Program-made: the position numbers and the translations under genes | NCBI RefSeq assembly: GCF_026343335.1 | Contig: NZ_JAPELX010000001.1 | Location: 8,680,001 to 8,744,000 of the forward strand | Length of the DNA stretch: 64,000 bases | Origin: Streptomyces sp. NBC_00078 | Lineage (GTDB): Bacteria; Actinomycetota; Actinomycetes; Streptomycetales; Streptomycetaceae | Reading direction: 5' to 3' | Shown: positions 50,970 through 61,883 of the stretch, piece after piece | Layout: the number at the start of each line of letters is the position of its first letter | Position numbering within the stretch: the stretch's first letter is position 1 | Notes under the pieces: model-generated | The model's input: only the letters and a program-made list of their open reading frames with translations | Told to the model about the DNA's origin: nothing | The model's database searches: none

Positions 50970-51401
50970 ATGCACGATGTCGCACCCGCTGAGGTGACGG
51001 TGGCCCTGGACGGAGCGGCGGGCTGTATCGCCGGCTCGAGGGCCCGGGCAACGGATTTCCTGACACGGGCCCGGTCCGCGTACGGGCTGCCCGTGTCGGC
51101 CCGCGCCATGGACCTGGCCCAGCTGGTGGTCAGTGAGCTGGTCACCAACGCGCTGAAATACGCTCCCGGACCGGTGCTGTTGCACCTGCGCATCACCGGC
51201 GGCGCGCTGGAGATCGCGGTGTGGGACACCGAACCGACGCTTCCGTCCGCCGAGACCGCTGACGCCGGGCGGGTCGGCCAGCACGGTCTGGAGATCGTGA
51301 TGGCGGTGGTGCAGCGCTTCGAGTCGCACCGGGAGCCCGGCGGCAAGCGCATCACCGCCCGGCTCGCCCTGTTCGAGGGTCCGCTGGACCGCGCGGGCTG
51401 A
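50970..51401 (+). CDS. RsbW-like ATP-binding anti-sigma kinase
   Basis: A 143-residue HATPase_c_2 protein. The N-box is QLVVSELVTNALKYAPGP (about 52-69), followed by LEIAVWDTEPTLP and the G-box GRVGQHGLEIVMAVVQRF. Such proteins phosphorylate STAS partners and bind a sigma factor. The ATG follows GAGGAGGG. It is divergent from the STAS gene with a 238-bp spacer. No sigma factor is encoded in the neighbourhood, so its client lies elsewhere or is absent. Confidence 0.9.
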   Translation: MHDVAPAEVTVALDGAAGCIAGSRARATDFLTRARSAYGLPVSARAMDLAQLVVSELVTNALKYAPGPVLLHLRITGGALEIAVWDTEPTLPSAETADAGRVGQHGLEIVMAVVQRFESHREPGGKRITARLALFEGPLDRAG

Positions 51402-51443
51402 GCCGGGCCGGACGAAGCGAGCCCGCCTGGAAGCGTCGAGGCC

Positions 51444-51500
51444 CGCCGGGTCGCCGGGTCGCCGGGTCGCCGGGTTCGCCGGGTTCGCCGGGTTCGCCGG
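51444..51500. repeat. Tandem 8-bp and 9-bp repeats
   Basis: Three copies of CGCCGGGT (51444-51467) are followed by three copies of CGCCGGGTT (51468-51494) and a partial copy. It lies directly after the RsbW-like gene, in non-coding DNA. Confidence 0.85.
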
Positions 51501-51555
51501 AAAGGCAACTCCACGGCCGGTCGACGGGTAGACGGCGTCAGGAATCGCGAAGCGT

Positions 51556-51590
51556 GCGCTGCGCTGCGGTGCGGTGCGGTGCGGTGCGGT
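51556..51590. repeat. Pentanucleotide repeat, seven copies
   Basis: GCGCT twice then GCGGT five times. The period of five is not a codon multiple, so it would shift any reading frame on length change. It lies between the 8/9-bp repeats and an exporter remnant. Confidence 0.85.
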
Positions 51591-51599
51591 GACCCGTCG

Positions 51600-51717
51600 T
51601 AGGACTCCCGGTAGTGCGCGGCCGACTGCCGTCGCTGAAGCCGAGGCCGTGTTGTGCGCCGGCCGGCGCGATGTTCACGACGGTCGCATCCAGCGTGACC
51701 ACGAGACATGTCCCCAT
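51600..51717 (-). pseudogene. N-terminal fragment of a DHA2-type MFS exporter
   Basis: The frame reads VVTLDATVVNIAPAGAQHG then LGFSDGSR, the first helix and loop of a DHA2 drug exporter (consensus LDATVVNIALPxAQxxLGFSD). Two residues differ from the conserved ALP. Nothing before or after keeps similarity. With the TetR fragment next to it this was probably a regulator/exporter pair. Confidence 0.65.
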
Positions 51718-51969
51718 CTGCCCGCCGCTGCATGCCAGTTGGGTCGGGCGGGGCGCCCAGGGCCACCCCACATCGCACTGTCGGGCGTTGCCCTGACGTC
51801 CTCGGACCGGCGAGGCGTAAGTCGGCCGGGTGCGGGCAACGGGGATGTGGGCAGGGGGGGCGGCGCAGTGCCTGGGGAGGTCGTGCGCCGCCCCCCTGCC
51901 TGCGTGGGAGGCCCCGACGGGCCGCTGCATCCGGCCCAACCGGGGCGCCGCAGATGCCCGTTGCCGCGT

Positions 51970-52083
51970 CGTCCTCCACGGCTGGAGCCGGCAAGAACGG
52001 CGAGGGCGGGATCGTACTCGTCCTGGATGACCACGTCCTCCTTGGAGGGGAAGTACCTGAAAACGAACGTGGGAGTCGAGGGC
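51970..52083 (-). pseudogene. TetR-family fragment (end of the DNA-binding domain)
   Basis: The frame gives STPTFVFRYFPSKEDVVIQD then EYDPALAVL. The FRYFPSKEDV segment is the hallmark end of a TetR helix-turn-helix domain. The preceding helices and the ligand domain are missing. It lies 250 bp from the exporter fragment on the same strand. Confidence 0.65.
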
Positions 52084-52105
52084 CGATATCGAGTTGTTCT
52101 CGAAG

Positions 52106-53108
52106 TCAGCTGATGTAGTCGGCAACCAGCGCGGCGAATTCGTCGGGTGTCGCTAGCCGGATACCGAGGTCGTCTGCCTTGGCCCGTTTGGATCCGGCGC
52201 CCTCACTGGCGACGACCAGCGTGGTCTTCTTGGACACGCTGGACGAGGAGCGGCCGCCGGCCCGCTCGATGAGTTCGTTCATCTGGTTGCGGCTGAGCTG
52301 TGCCAGCGGTCCCGTCATCGTGCCGGTGACCACGACCGTCATACCGGCGAGCGGGGCCTCGGCCGGGCCGCTGTCCGCGGCATCGCCGGGGTCCGGTGTG
52401 TCGCTGCCGACGGGCGGCGGGGGAGTGGCCCCGGGTTCGGTCATGTTCACCTCGGCCGCCGCGAGTTTGTCGATGAGGCCGGCGAGGCCGGCGAGTTCGG
52501 CGACGATGGAGGGCGCCTTCTCCGGACCGATGCCCTCGACCTGCTGCAGTGCCTTGGCGTCGGCCGCGCGAATACGGTCCATGGTGGCGAAGTGCCGCGC
52601 GATGCGGCGGGACATGGAGCGGCCGGTGCCGCGGACGCCGAGCGCGCACAACACCCGCGACAGCGGCCGCGTCCTGGCCGTCGCGAGGGCGGCCAGGAGG
52701 TTGTCGGTACTGGTCTCACCCATCCGCTCCAGCGCGAGGAGCTGGTCGCGAGTGAGGGTGAACAGGTCGGCGAGGTCGCTCACCAGGCCGGCCTCGACGA
52801 GCTGGACGACACGGGTCGCGCCCAGGCCTTCGATGTCGAGCTGGTCGCGGCCTGCGGCGTACGAGAGGGAGGCGACCAGGTGGCAGTTGCGGCCTTGTTC
52901 GCACCGCCAGCGCTCCTGGCTGGTGTCGATACCGGATCCGCAGTGCGGGCACACCTCGGGGAAGGAGATGGCCTGTTCCTCGCCGGTGCGCAGGTGGGCG
53001 ACGGGGGCTTCGATGCGGGGGATGACGTCGCCGGCGCGATGCACCATGACGTGGTCGCCCAGGCGCAGGTCGCGGCGGGTGATGTCGGCCGGGTTGTGCA
53101 GGGTTTTG
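52106..53108 (-). pseudogene. ligA: NAD-dependent DNA ligase, C-terminal part only
   Basis: About 334 codons remain of a ligase that is normally 670-730 residues. The OB-fold is cut at LHNPADITRRDLRLGDHVMV. The Cys4 zinc finger follows (CPHCGSG, then two further Cys in WRCEQGRNC), then the helix-hairpin-helix domain and a BRCT domain (GMTVVVTGTM, KKTTLVVASEGAGSK). The adenylation domain with its KxDG lysine and the NAD-binding domain are absent, so it cannot form the enzyme-AMP. Similarity ends at about 53108, where the recombinase element begins. The frame continues a further 21 codons into unrelated DNA. Confidence 0.85.
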
Positions 53109-53193
53109 TAGGGGGCGATGTTCTGTGGTGTGACGTGGCATGACAGCCTCTCAAGACCCGGTGCGCAACACACCTGTTGGGGTGTAGCTCACG

Positions 53194-54414
53194 TTGCATG
53201 GCGTACATCAGTTGAGAGAGAGCACCAGGTTGAGAGCGTTTCCTGTGACCTTGCCTTCAGGGCAGAGGTACTGGACGGTGTTGGACCACTTGTTCGTTCC
53301 AGTGGCGGCTGCGGATCGGTTCCTGCAACACGTCCGGTTCGGCAAGGGCAAGGCCGAGTCGACTACGGAGACCTACGCGTACGCGCTCGCGTTGTTCCTG
53401 CGCTGGTGTCTGCGCACGGACCGGGATTGGCACACTGCGGCACCGGACTTGGGCCTGTTCATGACGTGGCTGCGGCACGCGCCGAAAGGCATGTCGGGCA
53501 TCGAGCCGTCGCCGGGGGCGGCGCTGATGGTCGGTCCGGGGCGCAAGCCAGCGCGCGGTGAGAAACGGGTCAACGGGGTACTGACAGCGGTGCGTGGGAT
53601 GGTCGCGCATGCGGTGACACATGGTGACGCACCGCAGTGGGTACTGCCAGTCCTGTTCGACTTGGCTTCAACGGCGGATCTGCCAGCCGCGGCAAGGGGT
53701 GAGGGCTCGACGGCGGGGGTGCGTCTGGGAGTACGGCACCGGGTGAAGGAGCCGAAGCGACCGGTGGACCGGGCCAGCGATGAGGAGATCCTCGCGCTGC
53801 TGCGGGCCTGCCGGACGGCGCGGGACCGGATGATGCTCCTCTTCATGGGCAGGGGCGGTCTGCGCAGGGGGGAACTGGTCGGGCTGCGGCGGGAGGACAT
53901 CCATTTCCTGCTCAGTTCCGTGTCTCTGGGTTGCGCGGTGGCCGGACCGCACTTGCACGTGGTGCGGCGCGAGCTGAACCCGAACGGAGCGTGGGCCAAG
54001 TCCCGCCGCGAGCGGGTGGTCCCTGTCGATCGGCTGCTGGTGCAAGCGCACGACCGGTATGTGATGGAGCGGATCGCCTGCCGCGCGGCGGATGCGTGCG
54101 ACTTCGTGTTGGTGAACCTGCAGCGGGAGCCACTGGGTGCGCCGATGCCGCCGCGAGCAGTCAACGAGTTGATGGCCGCGCTCAGCGAGCGGGCCAGCTT
54201 GGGACGCAGGGTCCGGCCGCATCAGCTCCGTCATGCTTTTGCCAGTAACGCGCGAGCGGCAGGGGCGGACTGGGATGAGTTGTCGGAGCTGATGGGCCAC
54301 GAATCGCCTGAGTCGTTGCTCCCCTATTTGCATCCCGACTCACAAGCCTTGCGGAACGTCGTCGAGCGGGTCCCCTCACCACGGGTGCTGACCACGGACG
54401 GAGCGGGCAAGTGA
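53194..54414 (+). CDS. Tyrosine recombinase A (TnpA-like)
   Basis: A 406-residue site-specific recombinase. An N-terminal SAM-like core-binding region (about 40-125, STTETYAYALALFLRWC) precedes the catalytic domain. Catalytic residues: Arg in GRGGLRRGELVGL (about 225), His-x-x-Arg in RPHQLRHAFASN (about 350), His in LMGHESPES (about 372) and nucleophile Tyr in LLPYLHPDS (about 380). The start is uncertain: TTG at 53194 is the longest, with further TTG and GTG codons at 53233-53245. The stop overlaps the next gene start. Confidence 0.87.
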   Translation: MHGVHQLRESTRLRAFPVTLPSGQRYWTVLDHLFVPVAAADRFLQHVRFGKGKAESTTETYAYALALFLRWCLRTDRDWHTAAPDLGLFMTWLRHAPKGMSGIEPSPGAALMVGPGRKPARGEKRVNGVLTAVRGMVAHAVTHGDAPQWVLPVLFDLASTADLPAAARGEGSTAGVRLGVRHRVKEPKRPVDRASDEEILALLRACRTARDRMMLLFMGRGGLRRGELVGLRREDIHFLLSSVSLGCAVAGPHLHVVRRELNPNGAWAKSRRERVVPVDRLLVQAHDRYVMERIACRAADACDFVLVNLQREPLGAPMPPRAVNELMAALSERASLGRRVRPHQLRHAFASNARAAGADWDELSELMGHESPESLLPYLHPDSQALRNVVERVPSPRVLTTDGAGK

Positions 54415-55191
54415 TGACAACGCTCGCAGAAGTACGTGAGAGTGAGCGGTCCATCGGTGCTGATCCGAAGGTGGAGCGGTTCAAGGCTCGCCTGGATCCG
54501 CAGTTCCTGGTGGAGGCTGCGGGCTGGGATGAGGACAGTCGAACGCTGACGATTCAGCCGGGGCACCCGCTGCTGGCGTGGACACCTTGTATCAATGCCA
54601 TCTGCTCTGCTGAGGCAATCTTGACGTCAGGGTTGTGCAGTCTCTGCCAGAGCAAGTGGAACCGCTCCAAGCTCCCGCTGGAGGAGTTCGTGGGCAGCGC
54701 GGAGGCAGAGAAGAAGAAGCCGCGGGAGCGCTGTTCGGTTCTGAACTGCGCGCGTATGTGGAGCAGTTCGGTGTCCAAGCTGTGCGGGCCACACCGCTCG
54801 CGGTTCCGCAAGCTGGGTTTGTCGATGGAGGAGTTTTTCGCGCACCCGCAGGTCAAACCGATGCCCCCGTTGGGGATCTGCGGCGTGCTGGCGTGCTCGC
54901 GCGAGCGGGAACTGACCACGAGCCCGTACTGCCAGGCGCACAAAACGAAGTGGAAGCGACTGGTGCGGGACGGTGAGCCGGAGGCCTCGGATGAGGCGCG
55001 CTGGGCCCGGACGGAGGCGCCGACGCTGACGAGTCCGGGGGTGGTGCCGCTGCTGGGGCTGTCTCCGTTGCTGGTCGTCGAGGTGCTGTTCGCGTTGCAG
55101 GAGCGGATCGGGCAGGAGGTGAAGGTATCGCCGCAGAAGTTACGGTCGACTATCAACTGGCTGCGTCGGCAGGAGTTTTGGTCCTTGATGG
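54414..55191 (+). pseudogene. Recombinase B (TnpB-like), N-terminal piece with three zinc knuckles
   Basis: About 259 codons, cut off by the IS at 55192. After a polar head it has three similar Cys/His units: C-x4-C-x10-C-x2-C starting CINAIC, then C-x4-C-x11-C-x2-H starting CSVLNC, and again starting CGVLAC. Each is followed by a basic helix (SKWNRSKL, HRSRFRKLG, HKTKWKRLV). These look like tandem DNA-binding zinc fingers. ATG at 54414 (or GTG at 54411) overlaps the recombinase A stop. The natural continuation begins at 57051 after the IS; the frame is the same. Confidence 0.8.
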
Positions 55192-57044
<1,853 letters not shown>

Positions 57045-58750
57045 TGATGGACGTGCCCGACGGCGAGCGGACGGGCAAGAAGAACACCGCGGCCATTAAC
57101 GCCCGGCTGCTGCGGGATCACGTGGTCCAGGCGCTCCTGGACCCGGAGGTGGAACGGCGCAAGCCGGACCGCTGGGACGCTCGGGCCTGGGGTCACCGTG
57201 GAGTGCTGGACTTCACGGGCATCACCCAGAAGTGGCTGCGCGAGGCGGTGATGATGTGGATTGTCGAGGAATTGCCGCGTCACTATGGCAAGAGCGCGAC
57301 CCGGTTCCTGCAGGCTCATATCGGCGCGGTCGGTCGGCTGTCGAAGAGTTTGCGGGCCTTCCGAGAGGACCGTGGTGAAAACCCGACCTCCGTTGACCGG
57401 GCGGACATCGAGAACTTCCTCGGCCGGTTGACGTTCCAAGTCAGCCAGCACGATTCCGACATGACCGACAACCTTCGGTGGAACACCCTTCGGATGCTGC
57501 GGAAACTCCTCAACCGCACCCGCGCGCTCGGCGCGTCACGTCCGGGCGGCCCGATGGCGGGCGTATCGGAGGACTTCGCACTGCGCGAGTCGGATATCCC
57601 GAAGGAAGACAAGCGTAAGAAGCCCCGAGACCTGCCGGCGGTGGTGATGCGGCAGGTCTGCGGGCAGCTGGACCGGCTGGAGGAGATGGCCTCGCGTGAG
57701 GTCCGGGTGGCCATCGACCTGATGATTGACACCGGGCGCCGGCCCGATGAGATCTGCACTCTGGAGTGGGACTGTCTGGCCACTGACTCCAAGGGCAAGC
57801 ACGAGCTGATCTGGACAAACATCAAGTGCAACCGGCTGGGCATCCGTCTGCCGATTGCCCAGGCCACCGTCGATGTGATCCGGGATCAGCAACATCGAGT
57901 TCGTACGCGGTTCCCGGACACGCCGCTGTCGGAGCTGGTGCTGTTGCCGGCCCCGATTCGCAACCCGCGTGGCACCCGGTCGGTCGCGATGGGCACGGTG
58001 GGGGAACGGCACTCGGACTGGGTTGCGGAGATGCCCCCGCTGCTGATGGAGGACGGCAAGACGGAGTTCGACCGGTCCAAGGTCGTGATGTATGCCTACC
58101 GGCACAGTTATGCCCAGCGACACGCTGACGCGGGCGTGCCGATCGACCAGCTCCGCAAGCTGATGGATCATGATCTTCTGGAGTCGACCCGCCGGTATTA
58201 CAGGGTGACGGAGGAGCGAACCCGCAAGGCGGTTGACACCGTCGCGCGGTTCCACTTCGACCGGCACGGGAACCGGATCTGGCGCGAGGCCAGGCAGTTG
58301 ATGGAGTCTGAGCATGTGCGACGCGGCCTGGAGTCGGTCCCGGTGCCGTTCGGTGGGTGTGGGGAGCCGTCCAACGTCCAGGCTGGTGGGGGCGAGTGTC
58401 CGATCCGGTTCCGGTGCGTGGGCTGCGACCACTTCAACACCGATGTGTCCTACCTTCCGGACCTGGAGCGATACCTGTCCGATCTGCTTCAGACGCGTGA
58501 GCGGATCGCCGCGCTTACTACCGCGGACGAGTGGGCCAAGGCCGAGGCGACGCCGTCGGAGCACGAGATCCAAAGAGTGCGCCGGCTGATCGCCAACGTG
58601 AAGGAGTCACTCGCTGAGCTCGAGATGGACGAGCAGGACCAAGTGCAGGAGGCGATGGTGACCATCCGCAAGAGCAGGGCTGTCATGCTCGGCATGCCCC
58701 GCGTCGGCCAGCCGGTGCCAGACGTTCGACCAGAGAGGCCTGATCGATGA
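57045..58750 (+). pseudogene. Recombinase B (TnpB-like), catalytic piece
   Basis: The 567 codons after the IS. Joined to the 5' piece across one TGATGG the frame is continuous, giving a protein of about 826 residues. Catalytic residues: Arg in DTGRRPDEICTLEWD, His-x-x-x-x-x-Arg in YRHSYAQRH, His in LMDHDLLEST and Tyr in RRYYRV. A further Cys cluster near the end (CPIRFRCVGCDHF) looks zinc-binding. An ATG at 57047 could restart translation, so the catalytic half might still be made alone. The stop overlaps the next start (ATGA). Confidence 0.85.
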
Positions 58751-59289
58751 GCAAGACCGGCTCCCATCGCACGGAAGCGATGGTCCTTGGCCGCCAGGCC
58801 GACACTGAGCGCCGTCGCGCTCGAGTTGCCCAGGCGCTTCGCGATCTCCAGGCCACAGGCGAGGAGGTGTCGGTGACTGCAGTGGCCAGGCGAGCGGGCG
58901 TGGACCGCACGTTCCTCTACCGCCACCGCGACCTGCTGACGCAGATCCACACGGCCGAGCAGACGCCGGCCGGAGGCGGCGCAGTGGGCGCGGCGGTCTC
59001 GCGGGCCTCGTTGATGGCCGACTTGGCCGCCGCCCATGAGCGCAATGCACGGCTGACGGGCCGGATCACTCTCCTGGAACAACGACTGTCGCAGTTGATG
59101 GGCGAGCAGACCTGGAGGGATTCCGGTCTCGGCGCCCCCGACAGCGTCGACAAGCTCCAGCAGAGAATCGTCCAACTCGAGCAGGAAAGGGGAGACCTCA
59201 AGCTCAAGCTGGATGAGGCCATAGAGGACCTCGACGCCGCCCGGTCCACCAACCGCGAGCTGACTCGAGCCCTCAACCAGCCTGGCTGA
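58747..59289 (+). CDS. DUF6262-like coiled-coil protein (TnpC-like)
   Basis: A 180-residue protein. The first 65 residues resemble a small DNA-binding helical domain: RRRARVAQALRDLQATGEEV, SVTAVARRAGVDRTFLYRH, a helix-turn-helix. The rest is coiled coil (ARLTGRITLLEQRLSQLMGE and LQQRIVQLEQERGDLKLKLD). In Tn554 the third gene modulates transposition and orientation; the same is likely here. ATG overlaps the recombinase B stop by four bases. Confidence 0.8.
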   Translation: MSKTGSHRTEAMVLGRQADTERRRARVAQALRDLQATGEEVSVTAVARRAGVDRTFLYRHRDLLTQIHTAEQTPAGGGAVGAAVSRASLMADLAAAHERNARLTGRITLLEQRLSQLMGEQTWRDSGLGAPDSVDKLQQRIVQLEQERGDLKLKLDEAIEDLDAARSTNRELTRALNQPG

Positions 59290-59697
59290 CCAACGAATTA
59301 ACGCGTCCCCAGTAGAACACGGTCGTGAGCAACGCAGGCGAGTCACAAGCCGACGGAAGGGCTCGTGCAACTGACGCCAATACCCTCGGACTTGACCAGG
59401 ATGAAGAGAGTGATCGACAAGGTCTCCCTGACGTAGACGGCGGCTAATTTACCCATCCTTCCTCGGTAACCGTTCCCCGGGTGGGTCCATGCAGATCGAC
59501 AGGGAAGGGCGTGCCCTGGCGTTTCCGAGCCGGCGGAGTGTGTTCGCCGTCGCGGCTCTGGGCACCGAGCGCCAAGGCGGAACCCTGGATCCAGTGGTGT
59601 GGAGGACCTTCCACACTCTTCATCAAGTTCTGCGAGGTGGCCGCAGTGACCCCCCTTGGGACTGCGATGTCGTAACGCCACTGGTTTGGGCGAACTC
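59290..59697. other. Spacer at the right end of the recombinase element
   Basis: No gene is supported. The base composition is lower in GC at 59290-59470 than in the host DNA around it, so part of it may be the right end of the Tn554-like element. GTGTGGA at 59597-59603 and TCCACAC at 59610-59616 form an inverted repeat. Confidence 0.4.
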
Positions 59698-59739
59698 ATG
59701 AACATCGAGAAGCGCCAGTACGCCCTTTTCGCGCTGCCG

Positions 59740-59826
59740 ACAGTCCTGGGTTGGCGGACGCCGGCCGAGGTCTTCGAAGAACAGCTACGCTCGCTGCAAC
59801 AGCCCGGTGTTGCAACGACTGGTTGA
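59740..59826 (+). pseudogene. IS30-family transposase tail
   Basis: LGWRTPAEVFEEQLRSLQQP then GVATTG and a stop is the usual C-terminus of actinobacterial IS30 transposases. Only the last 27 or so residues remain. Confidence 0.7.
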
Positions 59827-60165
59827 ACTCGCCCAGTATGTGTCGATCCGCTACAGCGAACGGCTGACGGACGTGGGCGCCGCAGCCTCGGTCGGCACCG
59901 TCGCGGACTCGTATGACAACGCCATGACCGAGGCCCTGAACGGCTCCTTCAAGGCCGAGCTGATCGAGCACCACGGGCCCTGGCGGGACGCTGACCAGGT
60001 CGAACACGCCGTCGTCCAGTGGGTCGGCTGGTACAACACCGAACGGCTCCACTCCGCCCTCGGCTACCTCCCACCCGAGGAATTCGAGGCCCAGCACTAC
60101 CGCTCCCAGGCGACACCGAACGCCGCCTGAAACACACAAGATCGGCCTCTACGAAACCCGGTTCA
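59827..60165 (+). mobile_element. IS3-family remnant (end of OrfB and right terminus)
   Basis: The frame to 60130 gives SIRYSERLTDVGAAASVGT, DSYDNAMTEALNGSFKAELI and WYNTERLHSALGYLPPEEFE, which includes the last catalytic Glu of the rve domain. The outer end CGGTTCA at 60159-60165 resembles the TGAACCG terminus of IS3 elements in reverse. The 5' two-thirds are missing and the fragment joins directly to the IS30 tail. Confidence 0.8.
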
Positions 60166-60390
60166 GCTCACGGCTGGTGTAGTACCGCGACCTGTTCGTG
60201 GACTGGGAGGACAAAGAAGCTGTTTCAGATCCGGTGATCTGTGACGTTCTGTGACTGGCGGACCGGTCGGTGGTGCCGGGCGCCGTGGGCCCAATAGGGG
60301 CCGGAATCAGCCATGTCGGCTTGGAGTCTGGTGATGTTGGTGGTGTGGGGTGGAGTCTGGGCGCATTGCCGGGCCGGGGTTCCGCAGCCG

Positions 60391-60780
60391 ACGCAGGACG
60401 CGGACTCCGCCTACGGCGGAACCCTCGTCGACTGGTCCCACACCTTCCTCGGCATCACCCTCAAGACGGTGCCCCGCCGAAAAGACCAGGACGGCTTCGC
60501 CGTCCTCGCCAGGCGGTGGCGAGTCGAGCGCGCCATCTCGTGGATCATGAGAGCCAGGAGAAACGTCCGCGACTACGAGCGGCTCATTTCCCACAGCGAG
60601 GCCCACATCACCTGGACCTTCATCACCCTCATGGTCCGCCGCCTCACCCGCCCTCCCCGACCACCGCGCACCACGCCACACCCCGTCGAACCGGTGAAAG
60701 CGGTCCGCAAACCCAAGCCCATACGCCTCCGGATGCAGCAGCCACAGACGATCCGACTGGCCCCCAACACCTTGCGCTGA
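60391..60780 (+). pseudogene. IS5-family transposase C-terminal part
   Basis: DSAYGGTLVDWSHTFLGITL, RRKDQDGFAVLARRWRVERA (with the catalytic Glu) and IMRARRNVRDYERLISHSEA match IS5-type transposases. The N-terminal part is replaced by unrelated sequence before about 60391. The frame ends normally. Confidence 0.78.
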
Positions 60781-60888
60781 CCGCGGTCACCGGGGGCCGC
60801 GCCGACAACGAGGCCTTGGGGGGGTTCCGATGAGCTGGCCGATCATCACCGACCAGGCGTCAGCGACTACGCCGAAGCCCCGCAGGTG

Positions 60889-61728
60889 TTACTCGTCGAG
60901 GAACTGAATGGCGTGCTTCAGGAACCGCTCGGGGTACTGGAACTGCGCTCCATGCCCGGCATCGGGGTAGATCAGCAGCTGAGCGTTGGGGATGTTCTGG
61001 GCGAGGTGCCAGGAGTTGATCGAGGCGATCATCACGTCGTTCTCGCCGTTGAGGACCAGCGTCGGCTGGGTGATCGCATTCAGGAACGCATAGGGATTCT
61101 CGCCCGGCAGCGGTTCCGCATAGGCCATCACCGCTTCGACCTGCGCCTGTGCGACCGCGGGCGAGCTCAGCGTGTCCTGGTCGGCCCGCTGGTGACGCCG
61201 CTCCCAGAAGGCCCGGCCGGCTTCGATCGCGGCTTCCGAGCGGCCGAAGAACAGGAAGAGGAAGTTCTCCAGGACGTGGACCGGATTCAGCGCGTGGTCA
61301 GGCACCTGGGGGTCACTCGTCGGGTCCCCGCCTCGGAGACCGGTGCCGAGCAGGAGGAGCTTGCGCACCAGCTGAGGGTGGCGCAGCGTGACCTCCTGTA
61401 CCTGGAAACCGCCGATCGAGAAGCCGAGCAGATCGACCTGCTCCAGCCCCAGCGCCCGGATGACCGCGGCGATGTCGTCGGCCATGTCCTCGAACCGGTT
61501 ACGCGGCTTGCCGGATGACGAGGCGATGCCGCGCCCGTTGAACAGGATGACCTCGCGGCCTTCGGCCAGGCCGTCGGTGAGCAGGGGGTCCCAGTGGTCC
61601 ATCCCTCCGCGGAAGTGCTGGACCAGGAAGATCGGGACGCCGGAGGGCTTGCCCCAGCGTCGGTAGGCGAATCGGTCGCCGTCGACCTCGATGTACTGAG
61701 TCGGTGCGGTCACATGCGTGTCACTCAT
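60889..61728 (-). CDS. Alpha/beta hydrolase controlled by a divergent TetR
   Basis: A 279-residue hydrolase. Nucleophile Ser104 lies in LLGFSIGGFQVQE; the base His in PDAGHGAQFQYPE (about 258) and acid Asp in LNGENDVMIAS (about 230). FLVQHFRGGMDHWDPLL gives the oxyanion region (QHFRGG rather than the usual HG). No signal peptide is seen. It resembles hydrolases that open lactones or esters and are often induced by their substrate. The promoter faces two palindromes and a TetR gene. Confidence 0.87.
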   Translation of the reverse strand: MSDTHVTAPTQYIEVDGDRFAYRRWGKPSGVPIFLVQHFRGGMDHWDPLLTDGLAEGREVILFNGRGIASSSGKPRNRFEDMADDIAAVIRALGLEQVDLLGFSIGGFQVQEVTLRHPQLVRKLLLLGTGLRGGDPTSDPQVPDHALNPVHVLENFLFLFFGRSEAAIEAGRAFWERRHQRADQDTLSSPAVAQAQVEAVMAYAEPLPGENPYAFLNAITQPTLVLNGENDVMIASINSWHLAQNIPNAQLLIYPDAGHGAQFQYPERFLKHAIQFLDE

Positions 61729-61774
61729 GGCCTGAGCCTTTCTGGAGGGGGTGAGTACCGGAGGTGAGCATTAC

Positions 61775-61824
61775 GATGACGATCGTCATCTAAAAAGTCA
61801 AGGCTTTTGATGTCGATCGACATC
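61775..61824. promoter_or_regulatory. Two 16-bp palindromic operators in the divergent spacer
   Basis: GATGACGATCGTCATC at 61775-61790 and GATGTCGATCGACATC at 61809-61824 are both perfectly symmetric and share GATGxCGATCGxCATC. Their centres are 34 bp apart. They lie between the hydrolase start (61728) and the TetR start (61884), so each may control one promoter. Confidence 0.85.
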
Positions 61825-61883
61825 TATGTATGCTTGGCCGTGAGACGCGAGTGGAGTGTCGACCGAGGACAGGGCGGCTGGAC

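Noticed and set aside
53194..54414. Prophage or integrative conjugative element integrase
   Set aside because: Overlap with a second recombinase and a coiled-coil gene fits a Tn554-like trio; no phage, replication or transfer genes are in view.
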